Origin: Candidatus Eisenbergiella intestinipullorum
GTDB taxonomy: Bacteria; Bacillota; Clostridia; Lachnospirales; Lachnospiraceae
Assembly (NCBI GenBank): GCA_019119815.1
Contig: DWWH01000070.1
Coordinates: forward strand, 30,837 to 94,836
Length of the DNA stretch: 64,000 bases
Reading direction: 5' to 3'
The position numbers and the translations under genes are program-made. Positions 54,285 through 61,917 of the stretch are shown piece by piece. Under the pieces are notes generated by a model, which was not told the origin of the DNA, ran no database searches, and saw only the letters and a list, made by a program, of their open reading frames with translations. Within the stretch, counting starts at the first letter, position 1, and every line of letters begins with the position of its first letter.

Positions 54285-54541
54285 AACCTGAAATGTTCGA
54301 TAACTTCTGTTGTTTTGAACCTACATTTACTTTAAACGGGACTCCTATATTGCCGCGTGGATGTCAGGCCCCCATTGCGCAGGGGAAGGCAGAAGCGTCG
54401 GTTGCGGTAACCCACCTGGCTTTCAGCTAGGAGTCAGAAGACAGGAGGCGGCATTTTGGGGATACAAAGCAATGGACGGCCGGGGCCTGAGATCCTCGGT
54501 CTTATGTTCGAGAGAAAAAGCAGTCGGTATGGCTGCTTTTT
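54285..54541 (+). ncRNA. ssrS: Structured non-coding RNA, probably 6S RNA
   Basis: A promoter-terminator unit with no convincing reading frame. The transcript can fold as a long irregular hairpin: TTGCCGC (about 54352) with GCGGCA (about 54448), GTGG with CCAC, CCCC/GGGG and GGTT/AACC, and ends in AGCAGTC/GGCTGCT plus a T-run. Size (about 190-250 nt), strong promoter and bubble-rich folding fit clostridial 6S RNA, which binds RNA polymerase holoenzyme. The call rests on resemblance and context, and competing pairings (ACTCCT with AGGAGT) exist. Rfam RF00013 would decide. Confidence 0.55.
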
Positions 54542-54581
54542 TCATACGGCAGGAAAATTTATTTCCTGCCGTATGAAAAAA
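54537..54581. repeat. Post-terminator palindrome, divergent copy with 20-bp arms
   Basis: Perfect 20-bp arms (54537-54556 and 54562-54581) around an ATTTA loop, containing GGCAGGAAA/TTTCCTGCC. Its 5' T-run is the terminator T-tract of the preceding RNA. From 54582 to 54798 nothing further was recognised except a GCGC-rich hairpin near 54600. Confidence 0.8.
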
Positions 54582-54798
54582 GACGCTCTGCTGTGGACGC
54601 GCATGCTGCGTACCGCAGCGGGCGCGCACTTTTTGTATCACAGGAAGGCTTCTTTCCCGCCGTTCAAAAAGCCTCAGTCAGACCGGGCCGGAAGGAAGAT
54701 GCTGCCAGACGGAAGCCGAGCCCGGCACGCACGCGGTGCGATGCGTCCGTACACATGTTTGGAACAGTCGATACCTGTCATGAAAAATGGGAGAGTGC

Positions 54799-57435
54799 AT
54801 GGAAGGGAAACAGAGCGGCACGGATACGCGGGGAGGAAGGCGGCGGAGGATCCCGCCGAAAGCGGGGCGGACAGAAAGACAGCGGAGCAGAAGTGCCCGT
54901 GCCAGACGCGCCAGAAGAGGCATTGCGCGCAGGAACCGGAGAAGCTGGGGACATCCGGTTCCGGGAAGCTTCCTGCGCCGGCCCCGGGGAAGAGGAAGAA
55001 ACGGAGGAGGGAGTCGGGAAGGCAAGCTTTTCGTCATACTTGCCGGGGCTGCGCTCCTTTGCTGGCTGCTTGCTTCCGCGGCCCGGGAATTTTTCCTGCC
55101 CGGGCCCCAGGGGGAGTATCTTTCCATACAGGAGGCGGAAAATCTGACCTGCCTGCTCGCCGGACTGTCTGCGCCGGATGGGGAGGGCAGAAAGGCGGAA
55201 GAGGAGGCTGCGTCCCTGTTTGATCCGGAGGCGGCTTCGGAGGACGGTTATCTGACCTACGAGACTTGGGAGGAGATCGCAGCGCTTTTCCCGGACTGCG
55301 GCTATGGACTTCCGGAGGGTTATCGGAACAGCGACAGGGTGCTCCTTTCGGACTGGTATGGTTTCTTCGACGCGGCGCTCGCCGTTTATGACACCAGGGG
55401 AGAGGTGCAAAATGTGAGCCTGAGTCCTCTGGGGATCGGAGAAGCGGCGGCGGATGCGGAGGGAGAAGCGCTTGCGGAAAACAGACTGGTCTCTGCCGAC
55501 GGCACTTTCTACACCTTCCTGACGGATCGGATCGCGGGCTGCCTGTACCGGCCGCTGACCGCTGTCTGCCGGGACGGAACGGTCTATGCGGTAAGAAGCG
55601 TGGATGGCCGTGAGCTTCTGCTTTCCAATATCTGGATCATGGAGGCGGAAAAGGACGAACTGCTGTGCTTCTGGGAAGACTGTGAGATCCGCTTCCCGCT
55701 TCCCGGGCAGGACGGTGAAGGAGCCGCGGAGGAAAACGGCGCAGGGGCGCAGAAGGAAAGAGAGCAGGTGGCGGATCTGCGCTTTCAGGACGGAGTGCTC
55801 CGGGAGATCCTGACGAAGACGGAGAAAATTTCCGGCAAGATCCTCCGGGTGGAGGAGGATGGCGTGGAGGTGGAGGGGAGCGGGTTTCTGCCCTTTGCCG
55901 ATACCCTGCGGATCTACCGCCTTTACGGAAAACTGAAGGCTTATGAAAAGCAGGATCTGCGGATTGGCTATGATTTTACGGATTTTGTGCTCGCTGACGG
56001 CTGCGTGCAGGCGGCTCTGGTGGTGAAGGAGGAGACCATGGAGAATATCCGGGTGCTGGTGCGAACCACCGGATTCGCCGGACTGTATCATGATTCGGTT
56101 TCCGTGACGGCGGACTGCGAGCTTTCTCTTATCACGGACGCATACGGACAGCGGGAGACGAAGGTGATACCGGCGGGAGAAACGCTGGTGATCGACCGGG
56201 AAAGCGGGCTGTTCTTTCCGGAGGAGGGAACGGACAGCGTCTCATCCGTCATCCGTATCGAGCCGGCGGCGCTCACGGGACGCATCAGCCTGAACAGCGT
56301 GCAGAGAAGCCAGGGAACGCCGTCCTATCGGGGCTGTCTGGAGCTGAGAAAGGAAAAGGAGGGCATCGTGGTGATCAATGAGCTTCTGCTGGAGGAGTAT
56401 CTGTATGCTGTGGTGCCCAGCGAGATGCCTGCCTCCTACCCGCTGGAAGCGCTGAAGGCGCAGGCGGTCTGTGCGAGAACCTACGCCTATGCACGGATCC
56501 TTCACGCCGGACTTCCGGAATACGGCGCGCATGTGGATGACAGCACCGGATTTCAGGTTTATAATAATATTCTGGAAAACGCACAGAGTACCAGAGCCGT
56601 CCGGGAAACGAAGGGCGAGCTTCTCTACTACGGGCAGGAGCTTGCGGACACCTATTATTACTCCACCTCCTGCGGCTACGGAACGGATACGTCCGTGTGG
56701 GCGGGCTCCGGTCCGGATGCCTTTCCCTACCTGCAGGGAAAAGCGGTGAACGCGGCGGGGGTGACGGACGCTCAGGGAGACGCGGTGGATGAGACGGTCA
56801 GCACAGCGGACATCACGCCGGCGGATCTCATGGAGCAGGAAGAAAGCTTTTCCGCCTTCATCAAAACTGTGCGTGCCTCTGATTTTGAGAGCCGGGAGCC
56901 CTGGTACCGGTGGACGTATCAGGTGGATGCGCTGTCGGAAGAACTGCTTTCCGAAAAGCTGCGGGCCTGCTTCGAGACAGCCCCTTCCACCGTCTCCGTT
57001 CCGCAGGAAAACGGCGAAGAAGACTCCGTCCGGACTCTGCCTGATACGGGACGCATTCTGGAGCTTTCCATCACCCGGAGAAGCGCCGGAGGCGTGGCGC
57101 AGACCCTGCGGATCGTGGGAGAGAAGGCCACGATTCTGGTAGAAACGGAAAACGCCATCCGTACGGTCCTCTGCGATTCCTCCGTACCGGTGATCCGCAT
57201 GGACGGAAGCTCCTGGCAGGCATCCACCCTGCTTCCCAGCGGATTTTTTGTGCTGGAAGCGAAAAAAGAGAACGGAGCGGTGACGGGCTATACTCTGTAC
57301 GGCGGCGGCTTCGGACACGGTGTGGGGATGAGCCAGAACGGGGCGAAGAACATGGCGGAAGAAGGCTGTGACTGCGAGACGATCCTGAGTTATTTTTATG
57401 AAGGGATCAGCCTGAAGAAAGGAAATGCGCAATGA
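54799..57435 (+). CDS. SpoIID/LytB domain-containing protein
   Basis: 878 residues. An arginine-rich cytoplasmic N-terminus (about 70 residues) precedes one membrane helix (about 76-95). A large extracytoplasmic region of unknown fold with repeated small beta strands follows, then the SpoIID domain: PSEMPASYPLEALKAQAVCARTYA (about residue 540) with the catalytic Glu, YYYSTSCGYGTDTSVWAG, and FGHGVGMSQNGAKNMAEEG near the end. SpoIID-type enzymes are lytic transglycosylases acting on denuded glycan. The unusual length and basic tail set it apart from classical SpoIID. GGGAG precedes the ATG at 54799. It overlaps the BrkB gene by four bases. Confidence 0.88.
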   Translation: MEGKQSGTDTRGGRRRRIPPKAGRTERQRSRSARARRARRGIARRNRRSWGHPVPGSFLRRPRGRGRNGGGSREGKLFVILAGAALLCWLLASAAREFFLPGPQGEYLSIQEAENLTCLLAGLSAPDGEGRKAEEEAASLFDPEAASEDGYLTYETWEEIAALFPDCGYGLPEGYRNSDRVLLSDWYGFFDAALAVYDTRGEVQNVSLSPLGIGEAAADAEGEALAENRLVSADGTFYTFLTDRIAGCLYRPLTAVCRDGTVYAVRSVDGRELLLSNIWIMEAEKDELLCFWEDCEIRFPLPGQDGEGAAEENGAGAQKEREQVADLRFQDGVLREILTKTEKISGKILRVEEDGVEVEGSGFLPFADTLRIYRLYGKLKAYEKQDLRIGYDFTDFVLADGCVQAALVVKEETMENIRVLVRTTGFAGLYHDSVSVTADCELSLITDAYGQRETKVIPAGETLVIDRESGLFFPEEGTDSVSSVIRIEPAALTGRISLNSVQRSQGTPSYRGCLELRKEKEGIVVINELLLEEYLYAVVPSEMPASYPLEALKAQAVCARTYAYARILHAGLPEYGAHVDDSTGFQVYNNILENAQSTRAVRETKGELLYYGQELADTYYYSTSCGYGTDTSVWAGSGPDAFPYLQGKAVNAAGVTDAQGDAVDETVSTADITPADLMEQEESFSAFIKTVRASDFESREPWYRWTYQVDALSEELLSEKLRACFETAPSTVSVPQENGEEDSVRTLPDTGRILELSITRRSAGGVAQTLRIVGEKATILVETENAIRTVLCDSSVPVIRMDGSSWQASTLLPSGFFVLEAKKENGAVTGYTLYGGGFGHGVGMSQNGAKNMAEEGCDCETILSYFYEGISLKKGNAQ

Positions 57436-58274
57436 TGAGACTATACCGGATCGTAAGAGGATTTGCGAGGCAGATGAGCCGGGCGAACGTGAACGCATAC
57501 GCCGCCAGCACCGCTTTTTTCATCTTCCTTTCCCTGATCCCAATGATCATGCTGATCTGCTCGGTGCTGGCGGCCACGCCCCTTTTGCAGAAGTCGGACC
57601 TTCTGACGGCGGCTACCATTTTTCCACCCTCCATCACGCCGCTCATCATCGGCCTGATCGAAAGCATTTACGACAGCACCTTCGGAGTGATCAGCGTCTC
57701 CGCCATCGTGACGGTCTGGTCGGCAGGAAAGGGAATATTGGCCCTGATGCGCGGGCTGAACGCCATGAACGGCGTGGTGGAGGACCGCAATTACGTGCTC
57801 CAGCGGCTGATCGCCTCCTTTTACCTGATCGTTTTTCTGGCGATGGTGGTATTTCTTCTGGTGGTCATGGTGTTCGGAAATCTGCTGGCCTCCCTGATCG
57901 TGCGCCACGTACCCGGAATGGAGCGCCTGTTCGCCCTGCTCCTCCACTTTCGGGGAATCTTTTCCTGGTGTGTGATGACGCTCCTGTTCGCTCTGATGTA
58001 TACCTTCATCCCCAACTGCCGGCAGCGCTTTGCCTGGCAGCTTCCGGGCGCGGCGTTTTCCGCCGTCACCTGGAACGTGTTCTCCTGGGGCTTTTCCATC
58101 TATGTCAGGAACTCCGGCGGCTTTGATATGTACGGAAGCCTGACCACCATCGTGATCCTGATGCTGTGGCTGTATTTCTGCTTTTACCTGTTTCTGATCG
58201 GGGCGCATATCAACCGGTTCCTCGTGCCGTTCCGGAAGGTTAGGGAAAGACGGAGAATGATGAGAAAGGACTGA
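57432..58274 (+). CDS. YihY/BrkB family membrane protein
   Basis: 280 residues with six membrane helices. Seen: NAYAASTAFFIFLSLIPMIM at the start, VWSAGKGILALMRGLNAMNGV, and MYGSLTTIVILMLWLYFCFYLFLIGAHINR near the end, all hallmarks. Once misnamed ribonuclease BN; the real function, perhaps transport or lipid handling, is not established. Translationally coupled to the SpoIID protein through an ATGA overlap. Confidence 0.92.
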   Translation: MMRLYRIVRGFARQMSRANVNAYAASTAFFIFLSLIPMIMLICSVLAATPLLQKSDLLTAATIFPPSITPLIIGLIESIYDSTFGVISVSAIVTVWSAGKGILALMRGLNAMNGVVEDRNYVLQRLIASFYLIVFLAMVVFLLVVMVFGNLLASLIVRHVPGMERLFALLLHFRGIFSWCVMTLLFALMYTFIPNCRQRFAWQLPGAAFSAVTWNVFSWGFSIYVRNSGGFDMYGSLTTIVILMLWLYFCFYLFLIGAHINRFLVPFRKVRERRRMMRKD

Positions 58275-58302
58275 GACAGGGCTCTTCTTTTGCGAGATTC
58301 TC

Positions 58303-58440
58303 CCGGCAATCGAAGATTGCCTGCGCGGCGGATCATGTAAGCGACATCTTCCTCTCCGCCGCAGTACGCGGTTGCCATCAGGCAACATCTACGGGCAATC
58401 TTTGATTGCCTGTGCGCTGAGTGCGCATCAACGTCTTTTT
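58303..58440. other. Cluster of short inverted repeats after the BrkB gene
   Basis: Two related hairpins GGCAATC-GAA-GATTGCC (about 58304-58320) and GGCAATC-TTT-GATTGCC (about 58394-58410), plus GGTTGCC/GGCAACA between them. No gene seen in 58275-58473. Could be degenerate terminators or small repeats. Confidence 0.5.
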
Positions 58441-58447
58441 TTATTCA

Positions 58448-58468
58448 ATAGGAAATGAAATTTCCTAT
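58448..58468. repeat. Palindromic post-terminator element, full copy
   Basis: Arms ATAGGAAAT and ATTTCCTAT around GAA, directly after the terminator T-tract of the minus-strand RNA at 58474-58611. Confidence 0.75.
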
Positions 58469-58473
58469 CGTAT

Positions 58474-58611
58474 AAAAAGACAGGACGGCTTCGAAACCGT
58501 CCTGCCAGCCTCCGGCCGCCGCGTGTTCTCGGGATAATCAGGTGTGAGACCGGACACCGGCGATACGGCCGCATCCTTCGATGAGCCACACTCCTCCCGG
58601 AACCGGAAACT
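58474..58611 (-). ncRNA. Unidentified structured small RNA divergent from tyrS
   Basis: About 138 nt bounded by a near-consensus promoter (58618-58646) and an intrinsic terminator, CAGGACGG/CCGTCCTG (58481-58504) followed by TCTTTTT. No reading frame with a ribosome site. Nested stems are visible on the minus strand: CGGGA with TCCCG enclosing AGTGTG with CACACC, and an inner GCGGC/GCCG stem. It does not match 4.5S/SRP, tmRNA or RNase P cores by eye. Identity unknown. Confidence 0.6.
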
Positions 58612-58617
58612 CTTTTC

Positions 58618-58646
58618 ATTATAATCCTGAAATTGGGGTTTGACAA
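58618..58646 (-). promoter_or_regulatory. Promoter of the divergent small RNA
   Basis: Minus strand TTGTCA (58641-58646), 17-base spacer, perfect TATAAT (58618-58623). The -35 box overlaps that of the tyrS promoter, so the two promoters may compete. Confidence 0.75.
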
Positions 58647-58668
58647 GTCAGAGAGGGTGTGTTACAGT
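58640..58668 (+). promoter_or_regulatory. Promoter of the tyrS T-box transcript
   Basis: Perfect TTGACA (58640-58645), 17-base spacer, TACAGT (58663-58668). Confidence 0.8.
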
Positions 58669-58699
58669 AACGATAGTTTTAGAGAAATGAATCATTTTC

Positions 58700-58997
58700 C
58701 AGAAACTGTGATGGGAAGAAGTAGGTGAAGGCAGAGGCCCACAGAAAGCAGCCGGCTGATGAGAGGCGCGGGAGAAGCTGATCTGAATACATCCCGGAGT
58801 TCTGCACCCAAACCGGAAGGGAGTAGGCTGCAGCGGAGGCACCCGTTATCGTGCGCAGAGTATCGCGATGCCGTGCGGACTGCAGCCGCCGGGGAAGCCG
58901 TACTTGATGAGGCAGCCGGTGTGAGCCGTCTGTGAAGAAAGGTGGTAACACGGTAAGAATCGTCCTTTCTCCCCAAAAGGGAGAGAGGATTTTTTTT
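58700..58997 (+). promoter_or_regulatory. T-box riboswitch, tyrosine specific
   Basis: Uncharged tRNA-Tyr would stabilise the antiterminator and allow tyrS expression. Seen: the stem I region with a GAATACATC specifier context (TAC at 58788-58790), the conserved AAGGTGGTAACACGG T-box (58939-58953), and a terminator of 11 paired bases, CCTTTCTCCC/GGGAGAGAGG (58963-58989), followed by eight T's. The order and the TAC codon match the downstream enzyme. Confidence 0.9.
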
Positions 58998-59061
58998 ATG
59001 CCTGAAAGGGCAGATCAGATGGATATGCCGCCAAAGAGGCAGGACAAGGAGGAAAAATAAA

Positions 59062-60285
59062 ATGCAGGTATTTGAGGAACTGAGAGCGAGAGGGCTGCTG
59101 GCGCAGCTGACGGACGAGGAAGAGATCCGGGAGATGGTGAATGCGGGAAAGGCCACGTTTTACATTGGCTTTGACCCCACGGCGGACAGCCTTCATGTGG
59201 GGCACTTCATGGCGCTGTGCCTGATGAAGCGGCTGCAGATGGCGGGAAATAAGCCCATCGCGCTGCTGGGCGGCGGCACGGGCATGATCGGGGACCCGTC
59301 CGGAAGAAGCGACATGCGTACCATGATGACGAAGGAAACCATCGACCACAACTGCGACTGCTTTAAAAAGCAGATGAGCAAGTTCATTGATTTTTCAGAT
59401 GGAAAGGCCATTCTGGCGAACAATGCGGACTGGCTGCTGAACCTGAACTACATTGAGCTGCTGCGGGACGTGGGAGCCTGCTTTTCCGTCAACAACATGC
59501 TCCGCGCGGAATGCTATAAGCAGAGAATGGAAAAGGGCTTAAGCTTCCTGGAATTCAACTACATGATCATGCAGAGCTACGATTTCCTGATGCTCTACCA
59601 GAAATACGGCTGCAACATGCAGTTCGGCGGAGATGACCAGTGGAGCAACATGCTGGGCGGCACGGAGCTGATCCGAAGAAAGCTGGGAAAGAACGCTTAC
59701 GCGATGACCATCACCCTGCTCTTAAATTCCGAGGGAAAGAAGATGGGCAAGACCCAGAAGGGCGCGGTATGGCTGGATCCCAACAAGACCTCTCCCTTTG
59801 AGTTCTACCAGTACTGGAGAAACATCGCGGACGCGGATGTGCTCAAGTGCCTGCGGATGCTCACCTTCCTTCCCATCGAGCAGATTGACGAGATGGACAA
59901 ATGGGAAGGCAGCCAGCTGAATACGGCGAAGGAGATCCTGGCCTTCGAGCTGACCAAGCTGGTGCATGACGAAGCGGAGGCGCAGAAGGCGCAGGAGAGC
60001 GCCAGAGCGCTGTTCGGAAGCGGAACGGCGGCGGAGATGCCCACCGCGAAGCTGACGGAGGCAGACCTGAAGGAAGGAAACATCGACATCCTCGACCTGC
60101 TGGTGAAATCCGGTCTGGTGAGCTCCCGTTCCGAAGGCCGCCGTGCGGTGGAACAGGGCGGCGTGTCCATGGATGGAGAGAAGGTCACGGACTTCCGCGC
60201 AACCTTTGCCGGCGAGGATTTCCACGGAGAAGGAAAGGTTTTAAAGCGCGGGAAGAAGAACTTCAAGAGAGTGATCGTGGAGTAA
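59062..60285 (+). CDS. tyrS: Tyrosyl-tRNA synthetase
   Basis: 407 residues, class I synthetase. Seen: [17 protein letters not shown] (HIGH-type motif as HVGH), [15 protein letters not shown] (tyrosine pocket), [14 protein letters not shown] (KMSKS-type motif as KMGKT) and a C-terminal S4 domain with [17 protein letters not shown]. The variant KMGKT matches the TyrZ-like branch. AGGAGG precedes the ATG; expression is controlled by the T-box upstream. Confidence 0.97.
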   Translation: MQVFEELRARGLLAQLTDEEEIREMVNAGKATFYIGFDPTADSLHVGHFMALCLMKRLQMAGNKPIALLGGGTGMIGDPSGRSDMRTMMTKETIDHNCDCFKKQMSKFIDFSDGKAILANNADWLLNLNYIELLRDVGACFSVNNMLRAECYKQRMEKGLSFLEFNYMIMQSYDFLMLYQKYGCNMQFGGDDQWSNMLGGTELIRRKLGKNAYAMTITLLLNSEGKKMGKTQKGAVWLDPNKTSPFEFYQYWRNIADADVLKCLRMLTFLPIEQIDEMDKWEGSQLNTAKEILAFELTKLVHDEAEAQKAQESARALFGSGTAAEMPTAKLTEADLKEGNIDILDLLVKSGLVSSRSEGRRAVEQGGVSMDGEKVTDFRATFAGEDFHGEGKVLKRGKKNFKRVIVE

Positions 60286-60296
60286 GGCTGATTGGT

Positions 60297-60338
60297 GTCG
60301 CGGCGGAGAAATTGCTGTTACGGTTTCTCTGCCGCGGC
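60297..60338. other. Imperfect hairpin between tyrS and the CPBP gene
   Basis: 15-base arms GTCGCGGCGGAGAAA and TTTCTCTGCCGCGGC with one mismatch-like wobble each side. No T-tract, so it may be a read-through attenuator or processing site. Confidence 0.4.
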
Positions 60339-60362
60339 AAAACGGAAAATATGGAGGTAAAA

Positions 60363-60998
60363 ATGCAGCTTATCGGATCGAGCATAGCAACGTCTGTTGT
60401 GAATCTGATCGTATTTTCCCTGATCCCGTTTGTCTGGTGGGTTTTCCGTCACCGGAAGGAAACGGGATTTTTCAGCTGGATCGGCTTCTACAGGCCGAAG
60501 CTGAAAAGCGGATGGCCGGTGCTGATCCTCTTTGCGTTGGCCTACTGGTTTTTCTACAACTTTGATTATACCCGTCTGATCAATCCCGAAACCCTGGCCT
60601 ATCTGGAAAACAGCGAAAAGGTATCCGCGAACGCTTTCGCAGGGCTGGGAGCCGCAGCGATCCTTCCGGCGCTCATTCAAAATTTTATCGCCAACGGCGT
60701 GGCGGAGGAGATTCTGTACCGGGGCTTTTTGTGTAAGCGTTTCTGCGGAAAGCTGGGAAAGACGAAAGGAATTGTGCTGCAGGCGGTGCTTTTCGGGCTG
60801 ATGCACAATGCGCTGCTCCTGCTTGCGGGGCTTCATGTGGGGCTGTGGTACCACACGCTGATGTTTCTGTTCACCGGAGCGGGCGCACTGCTTCTGGGCT
60901 GGCTGAATGAAAAGATATATAACGGCTCCATTATTCCGGGCATTCTGCTTCACGGAGCGGGAAATTTTATCAGCTCCATGCTGGTGGCGTTTGGGTGA
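60363..60998 (+). CDS. CPBP family intramembrane glutamic protease
   Basis: 211 residues with about six membrane helices. Seen: the EEILYRGFLC motif (about residue 120) with paired Glu and Arg, and FGLMHNALLLL (second motif His/Asn), plus HGAGNFIS in the last helix. Family members (Abi/CAAX-like) are intramembrane proteases with roles in bacteriocin immunity or prenyl processing; the substrate here is unknown. GGAGG six bases before the ATG at 60363 selects the start. Confidence 0.9.
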   Translation: MQLIGSSIATSVVNLIVFSLIPFVWWVFRHRKETGFFSWIGFYRPKLKSGWPVLILFALAYWFFYNFDYTRLINPETLAYLENSEKVSANAFAGLGAAAILPALIQNFIANGVAEEILYRGFLCKRFCGKLGKTKGIVLQAVLFGLMHNALLLLAGLHVGLWYHTLMFLFTGAGALLLGWLNEKIYNGSIIPGILLHGAGNFISSMLVAFG

Positions 60999-61111
60999 AC
61001 GGATTTTTTTAGTATTTTTATTTCATTTCGGAGCGGAAGGGCCAAAAGCCAGATTGAGGTGGTTTATAGATGTGGCCGATTTTTGACAACGGCTGAGATG
61101 AGGAAAGCGGC

Positions 61112-61381
61112 TTATTTATCTCCGTAATGGCCTTTGCAATGAGCAATATAAATACGTCCGTTTTCCATATGATAGACCAGACGGTCTTTGTCGTCAATCC
61201 TGCGGCTGTACTCTCCCTGCAGGTCGCCGGTGAGGGGTTCGGGTTTCCCAATTCCTTCCATGCAGCCGTTGCGTTCAATATCTTTTATGAGCTGGTTAAT
61301 ACGTTTGATTGTTTTCTTATCTTGGGTCTGCCAGTAGAGATAGTCTTTCCAGACATCGTCAGACCAGATTTTTTCACTCAT
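61112..61381 (-). CDS. YoeB/Txe family toxin
   Basis: 89 residues, the RelE-fold mRNA interferase that cleaves ribosome-bound mRNA. Seen: IWSDDVWKDYLYWQTQDKK at the start, GIGKPEPLTGDLQGEYSRRI and DRLVYHMENGRIYIAHCKGHYGDK at the end, containing the conserved Arg and His of YoeB. Overlaps the antitoxin by eight bases. A complete, intact-looking toxin. Confidence 0.93.
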   Translation of the reverse strand: MSEKIWSDDVWKDYLYWQTQDKKTIKRINQLIKDIERNGCMEGIGKPEPLTGDLQGEYSRRIDDKDRLVYHMENGRIYIAHCKGHYGDK

Positions 61382-61643
61382 TCTCCACCTCGATCAGTTC
61401 ATGTGCTGTACCCTTTCCTTCACGCAGTTCCTGGACAGACTTTCTTACATAGGCCATGTTTGCCTCGGAGAAAAAGGGATCAGGGGACTGTGCAATTTCA
61501 AACGGAATACGTTTTTCACGTAAAACTGCTTTCACAAAAAGATTGATGGCAGTTGAAGTATTCAATCCAACATTGGAGCAAAAAGCGTCAAAGTCAGCTT
61601 TGTCTTTCTGGTCTACTCTCGCAGTTAAGGTGGTTAATGCCAT
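61374..61643 (-). CDS. RelB/DinJ family antitoxin
   Basis: 89 residues. N-terminal ribbon-helix-helix DNA-binding segment (LTARVDQKDKADFDAFCSNVGLNTSTAINLFVKAVL) and a C-terminal toxin-neutralising arm. DinJ-type here pairs with a YoeB-type toxin, a mixed but known combination. The start at 61643 has AAGGAGATATTT upstream; the long upstream extension lacks a ribosome site. It likely represses its own promoter. Confidence 0.9.
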   Translation of the reverse strand: MALTTLTARVDQKDKADFDAFCSNVGLNTSTAINLFVKAVLREKRIPFEIAQSPDPFFSEANMAYVRKSVQELREGKGTAHELIEVENE

Positions 61644-61677
61644 AGAAATATCTCCTTTCTGTGCTCTATTTGACCAT

Positions 61678-61706
61678 ACTATAACACTATTGTATTCGGA
61701 TAGCAA
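61678..61706 (-). promoter_or_regulatory. Antitoxin-toxin promoter with overlapping dyad
   Basis: Minus strand TTGCTA (61701-61706), 17-base spacer, TATAGT (61678-61683). An imperfect dyad ATACTATA/TATTGTAT (61676-61695) covers the -10 box, a likely antitoxin operator. Confidence 0.65.
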
Positions 61707-61856
61707 GCATATGTATTGCAAAAAAATATTTGACTGGCCGCTTTGAACAGTAACGCCGCTTTTGGCGGCCAGCATCAGCAGAGATACATTGTTTCCAGTC
61801 CGGATTTTTTGCAATATCTGAAAATTATCCAAATACTGAAAACTCCCATCTCCAGA

Positions 61857-61885
61857 CATATCCCCCGTTCTCGCCCGCATATACT
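61857..61885 (+). promoter_or_regulatory. Possible sigma-E promoter of spoIVA
   Basis: CATATC (61857-61862) and CATATACT (61878-61885) with a 15-base spacer, resembling the sporulation sigma-E pattern (ATATT and CATACAnT). This fits the known mother-cell control of spoIVA. Confidence 0.45.
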
Positions 61886-61917
61886 GGTATCACCAGGCAA
61901 GCGGAAGGGGACAGATC

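Noticed and set aside
58474..58611. Considered as SRP (4.5S) RNA
   Set aside because: The GGAA tetraloop and AGCAG/CAGG core of the SRP Alu-less domain could not be placed, so it is left unidentified.
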